From: Thalassobium sp.
Lineage (GTDB): Bacteria; Pseudomonadota; Gammaproteobacteria; Pseudomonadales; Oceanobacteraceae
Direction of reading: 5' to 3'
Length of the DNA: 64,000 bases
NCBI GenBank assembly: GCA_002733205.1
Contig: NVUW01000001.1
Span: forward strand, 682,001-746,000
A program made the position numbers and the translations under genes. Below are positions 34,365-40,804 of this stretch, in pieces. The notes under the pieces are model-generated. The model saw only the letters and a list, made by a program, of their open reading frames with translations, was not told the origin of the DNA and did no database searches. Each line of letters begins with the position of its first letter. Positions within the stretch are counted from its first letter, which is position 1.

Positions 34365-36452
34365 ATGAGTTATCAAGTACTTGCTCGAAAGTGGCGACCA
34401 CGTTTCTTTGATGAAATGGTGGGGCAGGAGCACGTGCTTAAAGCACTCATTAATGCCCTTAACGAACAACGTCTGCATCATGCCTATCTGTTTACCGGTA
34501 CCCGTGGGGTCGGTAAAACCACCATTGCCCGCATTCTGGCCAAATGTCTCAATTGTGAGCAGGGAATCAGTGCCCGCCCTTGTGGTGAGTGCAGTGCCTG
34601 TCGCGAGATTGCCGAAGGTCGCTTTGTTGATCTGATTGAAGTCGATGCCGCATCGCGCACCAAGGTAGAAGATACGCGCGAGCTGCTGGATAACGTCCAG
34701 TATGCGCCAAGCCGTGGCCGCTTTAAGGTTTACCTGATTGACGAAGTGCACATGCTGTCGACGCACAGTTTCAATGCGCTGCTGAAAACACTGGAAGAGC
34801 CTCCTGCTCACGTTAAATTTCTGCTGGCAACCACCGATCCGCAAAAATTACCGGTTACGGTATTGTCGCGTTGCCTGCAATTCAGCCTGAAAAACATGAC
34901 TCCGGAACGCATTGTTTCGTATCTGGAGAAGGTGCTTGAGGCAGAAAAAATCGGCTATGAAGAACCTGCCTTGTGGCAGCTTGGCCGTGCCGCTCAAGGC
35001 AGTATGCGCGATGCGCTCAGCCTTACCGATCAGGCCATTGCCTATGGTGAAGGTCTGGTGGGCGAAGCTCAGGTTAATGCCATGCTGGGCACTATGGATC
35101 GTGGTCGCTTGTTCAAGATGGCTGAAGTTATGGCCAAGGCCGATGCGGCTGAGGTGATGAATGAAGTGGCGGCCATGGCTGAGCATGGTCCGGACTATGA
35201 CGAAGTACTGCAGGGGCTATTGACCATCTGGCACCGTGCGGCGTTAGGCCAGGTTGTGCCGGATGCTATTGAAAACTCGCAGGGCGATCGTGATGCGATT
35301 CTGCAGCTGGCGATGGCGATGCAACCGGAAGATCTTCAGCTGTATTATCAGATTGCTCTCAGTGGTCGTGCCGATCTGGCGCTGGCCCCGGACCCGCGCC
35401 AGGGTTTTGAGATGATTTTGCTGCGTATGCTGGCTTTCCGTCCTGCACCTGCAGCTCCGCTCGAACTTGATCTGGAATCGGCGCTGCAAAAAAAAAAGCG
35501 TCTCAGTCCTGAGTCGCTGATTGCCGATGAGCCTTCAGCTTTGGCGGGTGTTGCTTCAGAAACGGCTTCAGAAACTGCGCTGGCTTCTGTTCAGCCTGCG
35601 GTTGATGCATCGCCTGCCGCTTCATCGTTTACTGAATGTTCGAATGCTGAGCCTTCTCTTGCTGAATTATCTGCCTCCGCGTTAAACCATGAAGAATCCT
35701 CAGCGGCTCTGGCTGCAGAAGAACAAGCCTCTCATGAAGGGCTTGATGAGCAGCCTCAGAAAACGCCCCAGGACTCTGTATTGCCCGATGAAGCGCCAGC
35801 CTCATCGGCGGTGAATTCTGCTCCTGAGCTGAGCGATCATTCAGCGCTTGTGGGGGGCGAGCCTTATTCCCGTTCACCTGACGATTTCGCAGATTCCGGT
35901 TTGGATGATTCTGCGCATCAGACTTCTGATTCGGATGATTCCGGGCATCGGCACTCTGAAATCGCCGATAGTGATGCGGGCAGCACCGCAGCTGTCAGCG
36001 CGACCAGGGTCGCGGGTGAGCCATCCGTCAATCTTGACGTTGAGCAGTCTGCCGCGCAGACCGATGATGCTCCGACGCCTTATACCTGGTGGCAGTGGGT
36101 TACCCGCCTGAAGCTAGCTGGCCTGCCAATGGCCATCGCCCGCAACAGCGCGCTGGTGCAGGTGGATGGTGATCGTTATATTTTTGATGTCGACCCGGTA
36201 CAGGGCGCATTATTCAATGATGGACAGCGTCTGCGTATTCAGGATGCAATGCGTGAATGGTTACCGCAGGCTGTGGTCGAAATGAGCCTGCAGTTGCCGC
36301 GCGGCGAGACGCCGGAGCAGCGCCGTCAGCGCGAAGCCGCCGAAGCGCACTATGGTGCTAAGCAGGCGATCGAGGCCGACCCGCTGGTGCAGCGGATTCT
36401 GGCCGAATTTGGTGGATTTGTAGTGGACGACAGTGTTCGTCCGGTCAGTTAA
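34365..36452 (+). CDS. dnaX: DNA polymerase III clamp-loader subunits tau and gamma
   Basis: 695 residues (tau). The N-terminal AAA+ module has Walker A TGTRGVGKTT (44-53), zinc ligands Cys64, Cys73, Cys76 and Cys79, Walker B LIDEVHML and sensor segment LLATTDPQ. Clamp-loader domains run to about residue 370. An acidic Ser/Ala-rich linker (about 380-575) leads to a C-terminal domain like the polymerase- and DnaB-binding part of tau. At codons 375-378 an A10 run ends in A-AAA-AAG, the E. coli frameshift heptamer, and the -1 frame stops four sense codons later, so a gamma form of about 381 residues is expected. It lies upstream of ybaB and recR in the usual order. Confidence 0.95.
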   Translation: MSYQVLARKWRPRFFDEMVGQEHVLKALINALNEQRLHHAYLFTGTRGVGKTTIARILAKCLNCEQGISARPCGECSACREIAEGRFVDLIEVDAASRTKVEDTRELLDNVQYAPSRGRFKVYLIDEVHMLSTHSFNALLKTLEEPPAHVKFLLATTDPQKLPVTVLSRCLQFSLKNMTPERIVSYLEKVLEAEKIGYEEPALWQLGRAAQGSMRDALSLTDQAIAYGEGLVGEAQVNAMLGTMDRGRLFKMAEVMAKADAAEVMNEVAAMAEHGPDYDEVLQGLLTIWHRAALGQVVPDAIENSQGDRDAILQLAMAMQPEDLQLYYQIALSGRADLALAPDPRQGFEMILLRMLAFRPAPAAPLELDLESALQKKKRLSPESLIADEPSALAGVASETASETALASVQPAVDASPAASSFTECSNAEPSLAELSASALNHEESSAALAAEEQASHEGLDEQPQKTPQDSVLPDEAPASSAVNSAPELSDHSALVGGEPYSRSPDDFADSGLDDSAHQTSDSDDSGHRHSEIADSDAGSTAAVSATRVAGEPSVNLDVEQSAAQTDDAPTPYTWWQWVTRLKLAGLPMAIARNSALVQVDGDRYIFDVDPVQGALFNDGQRLRIQDAMREWLPQAVVEMSLQLPRGETPEQRRQREAAEAHYGAKQAIEADPLVQRILAEFGGFVVDDSVRPVS
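35488..35512 (+). promoter_or_regulatory. Probable programmed -1 frameshift (or slippage) site in dnaX
   Basis: Ten consecutive A (35488-35497) read in frame as CAA AAA AAA AAG, whose last seven bases are the A-AAA-AAG heptamer. In the -1 frame the next codons are GCG TCT CAG TCC and then TGA at 35510-35512. An immediately following hairpin (GCG-CTCA / TGAG-CGC, about 35498-35517) could stimulate slippage, as in E. coli. Confidence 0.75.
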
Positions 36453-36507
36453 ATACAGCCGGTCAGCCTAATGGCCGGACAGCTAAATACCGATAGTGGA
36501 GAATCTT

Positions 36508-36834
36508 ATGATGAAAGGTGGAATGGGGAACCTGATGAAGCAGGCCCAAAAGATGCAGGAGCAACTGCAACAGGCACAGGCAAAACTGGCCGATGCAGAA
36601 GTCACCGGCGAATCCGGTGCTGGCCTGGTAAAAGTCACCATGAATGGTCGCCACGATGTTAAACGTGTTGAGCTGGATGATTCCATCATGGAAGAAGACA
36701 AAGAGATGCTGGAAGACCTGCTGGCGGCGGCGGTAAATGATGCCGTGCGCAAAATCGAACAGCAGAATCAGGAGCAAATGGGCAAGCTGACCGCAGGAAT
36801 GGGTCTGCCTGCGGGCATGAAACTGCCATTCTGA
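36508..36834 (+). CDS. ybaB: YbaB/EbfC nucleoid-associated protein
   Basis: 108 residues from the ATG at 36508, which has GGAG eight bases upstream; the frame also has a GTG at 36496 overlapping that ribosome site. The sequence [23 protein letters not shown], then [23 protein letters not shown] and [10 protein letters not shown] is the standard YbaB pattern: helix, three-strand sheet, helix, forming a tweezer-like dimer that binds DNA. It sits between dnaX and recR with one base separating it from recR, the conserved gene order. Confidence 0.95.
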   Translation: MMKGGMGNLMKQAQKMQEQLQQAQAKLADAEVTGESGAGLVKVTMNGRHDVKRVELDDSIMEEDKEMLEDLLAAAVNDAVRKIEQQNQEQMGKLTAGMGLPAGMKLPF

Positions 36835-36835
36835 T

Positions 36836-37495
36836 ATGCAGCTACCCGCAGAATACCGCCAGCTGATTGATTGCTTTGATGCTTTGCCGGGTATTGGGCC
36901 GCGTGCGGCCGCACGTCTGGCCCAGCACGTACTTGAGCATGACCTTGGCGACCGCCTGCAGCTGGCGATTCTGCGTGGACGTGGTGCGCTGCAGCATTGC
37001 AGTCAATGCCGCAGTTACAGTCTGACGCCCACCTGTACCTTGTGTGCTGACGGCGAGCGTCAGCAATCGCGTTTATTGGTCCTCGCCGGTGTAGACGATC
37101 TGACGCTGTGGGAAGAAGCCGGGTATCGTGGTGGTTATTTCATTTTGCATGGTCTGCTGTCGCCGGTATCAGGTGTCGGGCCACGCCAGTTGCATCTGCC
37201 GCAGCTGAAGCGAAGAGTCGAAGCGCTGCTTGCCGGCGAAGATATCCGCTCTGCGGATATTACTTCAGCAGGTATTCCGGCCGTACATAAACCATCGACG
37301 GCCGGACCGTTGCTGGTGCAGGTCGTGCTGGAGTCTTCTGTTGAAGCCGATGCTACCGGGCAATTTATTCAAGATATGTTGGCGGATCTTGCCTGCCAGG
37401 TGCAGGTATTAACTCCGCGGCAACTGGATGCTGATTTACAGCGTGCGCAGCGATCATCTGCCGCAGGTTGTGCCCCGGCAGGAGCAGAAGAATGA
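36836..37495 (+). CDS. recR: Divergent RecR-like recombination mediator
   Basis: 219 residues at the recR locus. The N-terminal half is RecR: helix-hairpin-helix LPGIGPRAAARLAQ (17-30), a four-cysteine zinc site (Cys55, Cys58, Cys67, Cys70) and YRGGYFILHGLLSPVSGVGP (97-116). The rest departs strongly. The Toprim VVE-x-P-x-D segment is LVLAGVDDLTLWEE, the near-invariant ATNPTVEGEAT is VLESSVEADAT, and the C-terminal [21 protein letters not shown] is absent, replaced by CQVQVLTPRQLDADLQRAQ. No other frame supplies the missing part. RecR normally forms a ring that loads RecA with RecO (and RecF). Activity here is uncertain. Confidence 0.85.
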   Translation: MQLPAEYRQLIDCFDALPGIGPRAAARLAQHVLEHDLGDRLQLAILRGRGALQHCSQCRSYSLTPTCTLCADGERQQSRLLVLAGVDDLTLWEEAGYRGGYFILHGLLSPVSGVGPRQLHLPQLKRRVEALLAGEDIRSADITSAGIPAVHKPSTAGPLLVQVVLESSVEADATGQFIQDMLADLACQVQVLTPRQLDADLQRAQRSSAAGCAPAGAEE

Positions 37496-38673
37496 CGCGT
37501 CTGAAAATTCCTCAACCGCAATGGATTACCACAGAAGAGCAACTGCAGGACGCTTGCAGGCTGTGGTGTCAGGAAGCCTACATTGCGGTGGATACTGAAT
37601 TTGTCCGCACCACAACGTTTTATCCGGAAGCCGGTTTGCTGCAAATTGCAGACAGCCATGGCAGCTACCTGATTGATCCGTTAACCATCAGTGACTGGCA
37701 GCCGCTGGTAGAGGTTCTGCAACATCCTTTGGTGGTTAAGGTGTTTCATGCCTGCACCGAAGATCTTGAAGTCTGTCGCCGCCTCACCGGCGTCGTGCCA
37801 GCGCCATTGGCTGACACTCAGATTGGCGGAGCCATGGCCGGACTTGGCGCGTCGATGGGTTTTCAGCGTCTGGTAAAAGAAGTGCTGAACATCAATCTGC
37901 CGAAAGAAGAAACCCGATCTAACTGGCTGATGCGACCGCTGCGTGAAGAGCAGATCAGTTATGCGGTTGCCGATGTTCATTATCTGTACCGGTTGTATCC
38001 GAAGCTGGTGTCGTTGCTGAAAAAACTGGGGCGTCAGTCCTGGCTGGCGGAGGATTGCGAACGATTGCTGACGCTGTCAGAAAAATCAGAAAAGGCCAGT
38101 CTGTATTTTCGCCGGGTAAAACTGGCGTGGAAGTTACGCCCGCAAGAATTATTGCTGCTGCAACATCTGGTGTTATGGCGTGAACAGCAGGCGCGTGAGC
38201 GCAATGTGCCGCGCAGTAAAGTCGTCGACGATAACAGTCTGTGGAATATTGCACGCTTCAAACCGCGTAATCGTGATCAGCTGATAAAGGCCGGGATGCG
38301 TCCACAAGCAGTGCGTGAAGACGGCAAGTTACTGTTGGATATTGTCAGCCAGATTCAGGCCATGGATAAAAGCCTGTGGCCGAGGCAGCTGGACAAACCG
38401 CTCTCGCCTCAGGCCGGGCAGTGGTTAAAACTGCTTAAAGAAACCGTGGTGAGCAAGGCTGAATTGCTGAATATTCCGCCGGATTTGCTGGCCAGAAAAA
38501 AAGCCCTGGAAGCGTTGATACGCTCCGGATACCCGAATGGCCCCTTCAAATTGCCGGAAAGTCTCAGCGGCTGGCGTAAGGCGGAAATCGGGGATTATTT
38601 AATGATGATTTTGCAGGATCAGACGAGAGTGATCTCGCTGAGAAAACCGAGCCATGACGAAAGTACTGTGTGA
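37492..38673 (+). CDS. rnd: Ribonuclease D
   Basis: 393 residues from the ATG at 37492, with GGAG seven bases upstream and a four-base ATGA overlap with recR. The DEDDy exonuclease core is complete: Asp34 and Glu36 (AVDTEFVR), Asp91 (FHACTEDLEV), Tyr157 and Asp161 (YAVADVHYLY). C-terminal HRDC-like helices (LVLWREQQARERNVPRSKVVDDNSLWNIA) follow near residues 225-300. RNase D trims tRNA and small RNA 3' ends. It heads the rnd-ycgL-ycgN group, a common gammaproteobacterial arrangement. Confidence 0.94.
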   Translation: MTRLKIPQPQWITTEEQLQDACRLWCQEAYIAVDTEFVRTTTFYPEAGLLQIADSHGSYLIDPLTISDWQPLVEVLQHPLVVKVFHACTEDLEVCRRLTGVVPAPLADTQIGGAMAGLGASMGFQRLVKEVLNINLPKEETRSNWLMRPLREEQISYAVADVHYLYRLYPKLVSLLKKLGRQSWLAEDCERLLTLSEKSEKASLYFRRVKLAWKLRPQELLLLQHLVLWREQQARERNVPRSKVVDDNSLWNIARFKPRNRDQLIKAGMRPQAVREDGKLLLDIVSQIQAMDKSLWPRQLDKPLSPQAGQWLKLLKETVVSKAELLNIPPDLLARKKALEALIRSGYPNGPFKLPESLSGWRKAEIGDYLMMILQDQTRVISLRKPSHDESTV

Positions 38674-38938
38674 CGTCTACAAGACGAAAAAGAAAGATGA
38701 AGCTTACCTCTACGTTTCCCGCAAAGATGCGCTGACGCGTGTTCCGGATGCGTTGATCGAACAATTTGGCAAGCCTGAACTGGCAATGACCATGATTCTG
38801 ACGCCGGAGAAAAAACTGGCCAGAGCCGATATCGACAAGGTTCTTCAGGCATTGGATGAGCAGGGGTTTTATCTGCAGATGCCACCGGCTAAAGAGACCT
38901 ACATGCTCGATTTGTTCTGCAAACTGGACAAAGAATGA
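38654..38938 (+). CDS. ycgL: YcgL-domain protein
   Basis: 94 residues, a single YcgL domain: VLCDVYKTKKKDEAYLYVSRKDALTRVPDALIEQFG, then LTPEKKLARADIDKVLQALDEQGFYLQMPP. The family is small, soluble and of unknown biochemical function; its genes are regularly found next to rnd. It starts 20 bases inside the end of rnd and overlaps ycgN by four bases, so all three are translated as one unit. Confidence 0.93.
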   Translation: MTKVLCDVYKTKKKDEAYLYVSRKDALTRVPDALIEQFGKPELAMTMILTPEKKLARADIDKVLQALDEQGFYLQMPPAKETYMLDLFCKLDKE

Positions 38939-39375
38939 GCGCGAAACCTTTTTGGGAAGAAAAAACGCTGCGCGAGATGAGCCGCTCGGAGTGGGAATCT
39001 TTGTGCGACGGCTGTGGTTTATGTTGTCTGCATAAACTCGAAGACGAAGACAGTGGTGAGGTGTATTACACCGACGTTCATTGCCGCTATATGGATACCA
39101 GTAATTGCAGCTGCACAGTTTATCAGGAGCGCAATATCAAGGTGCCAAACTGTGTCTGGCTGAGTCCGGAGCAGGCCGAAAGCTTTTTCTGGCTGCCGGA
39201 AACCTGTGCTTATCGTCTGCTGGCCGAAAAAAAGCCGCTGTTTGACTGGCACCCGCTGGTTTCCGGCAATCCGGCTTCTGTTCATGAGGCTAGTATTTCA
39301 ATTCTGAATAAGGGAATTGCAGACGACCAAATTCCCGAAGATGAGTGGCAGGATCGTATTATATGGAAGGCATAA
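38935..39375 (+). CDS. ycgN: YcgN (UPF0260) cysteine-cluster protein
   Basis: 146 residues. N-terminal FWEEKTLREMSRSEWESLCDGCGLCCLHKLEDEDSGEVYYTDVHCRYMDTSNCSC is the UPF0260 signature, with a C-x2-C-x2-CC cluster followed by further cysteines, and the domain belongs to the YkgJ-type cysteine-cluster families thought to bind Fe-S or zinc. The C-terminus (CAYRLLAEKKPLFDWHPLVSGNP) is also typical. Overlaps ycgL by ATGA and the next membrane gene by 13 bases. Function unproven. Confidence 0.93.
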   Translation: MSAKPFWEEKTLREMSRSEWESLCDGCGLCCLHKLEDEDSGEVYYTDVHCRYMDTSNCSCTVYQERNIKVPNCVWLSPEQAESFFWLPETCAYRLLAEKKPLFDWHPLVSGNPASVHEASISILNKGIADDQIPEDEWQDRIIWKA

Positions 39376-39734
39376 TTCAGTTTTTACCCTTTTGGGCGGC
39401 CTATCTGGTATCTGCTCTGGTAGGCTACTGGTGCTGGAACCGGATGTTTTTCTGGTTGGCACAAGATAGTGATGTTCGACGTTTTTTACGCATGATTGGT
39501 GCGGTGTTGCTGTTTACCCCGGCTCCGATTGCGCAAGACTCAAATTATTTCGCCCCGGTTTTGATCGTCTTGCCTTTTACCGCGATCAGTGAAGGCATTA
39601 ATGCTGCCCTGTATGCCGTTAGCTGGTTACTGGCAGCACTTTGTCTCGGTGTTTTGGTGTTAGGCATACGCCAGTTATTGCTCTGGCTGCGCAGTCGGCT
39701 GCGGACAAATAATGAACAGGATGAGGCGCACTGA
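39363..39734 (+). CDS. Small inner-membrane protein of unknown function
   Basis: 123 residues from the ATG at 39363, which lies within the end of ycgN; an upstream GTG at 39345 is possible. About three membrane helices (residues 4-24, 44-70, 80-108) and a basic then acidic C-terminal tail (RSRLRTNNEQDEAH). A region APIAQDSNYFAPVLIVLPFTAISEG sits between helices two and three. I do not recognise a family. It is the last gene of the rnd operon; its stop codon lies in the loop of a terminator hairpin. Confidence 0.75.
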   Translation: MEGIIQFLPFWAAYLVSALVGYWCWNRMFFWLAQDSDVRRFLRMIGAVLLFTPAPIAQDSNYFAPVLIVLPFTAISEGINAALYAVSWLLAALCLGVLVLGIRQLLLWLRSRLRTNNEQDEAH

Positions 39735-39748
39735 GTGCGCCTTTTTTA
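39724..39748 (+). terminator. Terminator of the rnd operon, containing the stop codon
   Basis: AGGCGCAC (39724-39731) pairs with GTGCGCCT (39735-39742), followed by a T run. The three-base loop TGA is itself the stop codon of the preceding gene. Confidence 0.88.
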
Positions 39749-40112
39749 TTTTTAACGCCCCATCATGCGCGCAACCTGCCTTTCTTTTACGCTTCAGGCA
39801 GCAATGAGCGGCAGTAAAAGTCTTTTGATAATCAATTGTTCATTAAATAATCAAGAGCGTTTCCAGCCTAGTATCAGTGTTTAATTTTTTTTATCCCGGC
39901 ATTTTTCCCAGTTATGCATTTTTTTTATTACTTTTCTGGCTAACCCATAAAACTTTGCTAGTTTTAATGCAGGAGTGTTCTGTATTTCTGACGGTCTTCC
40001 TCAGGTGGCCGGCGTAATCCGGAGCGGTACTAAAACTTGGGGTTTTCCGTCAGTGGAGTAATCGGATTAGGGGCAGCAGAGTCTGCGCTCTAACGGATGA
40101 GAGGTTGGAAAC
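39749..40112 (+). other. Long non-coding leader before the YEATS-associated gene
   Basis: About 360 bases with no convincing ORF. The first half is AT-rich, with a promoter-like pair TTGATA (39825-39830) and TAATCA (39848-39853) 17 bases apart. The second half is GC-rich with several short inverted repeats, among them AAAAC/GTTTT around 40032-40046 and GCAG/CTGC around 40074-40087, so it could fold as a structured leader. It matches no riboswitch I know. Confidence 0.45.
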
Positions 40113-40781
40113 ATGGCTAATCATATCTTCATTCTGGCAACTGTGATGCTGTTAGCTGGCATTTTTGGGGGGCTGGTGAATTATTATCTGTATGGGGATA
40201 AAGATCCCGATGCAGCAAGTCTGCCACGATTTTTAGTGGTGGGTGTAGGTGCGTCATTTCTGGTGCCGGTGGTACTGGATATGGTTAACAGCGAACTTGT
40301 TCTTGAAAGCCAGGGTGATCCGTCACGCTTGCTGATTTTTACAGGCTTCTGTCTTATTTCAGCGCTGCTGAGCCGCTTCTTTATCGATAATCTGTCAGAC
40401 CGGATTCTCAATGAAGCGCAGGTCGCGAAACAACGTTCCGAAGAAGTACAACAGAATCTGCGTATTATTCAGAGCGAACTGCTGCCGCTGATTGATACCG
40501 AAACTGAGCAGGATACCAGCGGTGAAGATCCGCAGGTTGTACAGGTTAATGACGAACTGGATGTTACTTCGACCCATGTTCTGAAAATTCTTTCCAGCGG
40601 ACGCTTTATTTTCCGTTCTCTGGCCGGGGTTTGTCGTGAAGCCAATGAAGAAGAGTCGACCATTCTGAAAACATTGCATGTGCTGGTAACCCGCAGTCTG
40701 GCCGGTAAGGTCAGCGGTAAAAACGGTGTTCGCTGGCATATCACTGAGAAAGGCCGTCGCGTACTCGAATCTAATCTGTAA
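40113..40781 (+). CDS. YEATS-associated helix protein: three membrane helices plus winged-helix-like C-terminus
   Basis: 222 residues. Three hydrophobic helices (about 4-26, 38-57, 72-90) with an NYYLYGDKDPDA loop match what I remember as the YLATT or YEATS-associated helix family. A coiled, charged linker (NEAQVAKQRSEEVQQNLRIIQSELL) follows. The last 70 residues (VLKILSSGRFIFRSLAGVCREA..., GVRWHITEKGRRVLESNL) look like a winged helix-turn-helix. The combination suggests a membrane-tethered nucleic-acid or protein binder. It lies 23 bases before the VWA gene and presumably starts that operon. No function is established. Confidence 0.72.
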   Translation: MANHIFILATVMLLAGIFGGLVNYYLYGDKDPDAASLPRFLVVGVGASFLVPVVLDMVNSELVLESQGDPSRLLIFTGFCLISALLSRFFIDNLSDRILNEAQVAKQRSEEVQQNLRIIQSELLPLIDTETEQDTSGEDPQVVQVNDELDVTSTHVLKILSSGRFIFRSLAGVCREANEEESTILKTLHVLVTRSLAGKVSGKNGVRWHITEKGRRVLESNL

Positions 40782-40804
40782 CAGTGTTGCCCCCGGGAGC
40801 AGTT

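Noticed and set aside
36836..37495. Frameshift as the explanation for the odd RecR C-terminus
   Set aside because: The other two frames do not contain the missing RecR motifs, and weak similarity continues in frame through the Toprim region.
39960..40112. Cyclic-di-GMP (GEMM) riboswitch before the YEATS-associated gene
   Set aside because: The conserved GEMM core bases (GCAAA followed by the paired helices) are not found.
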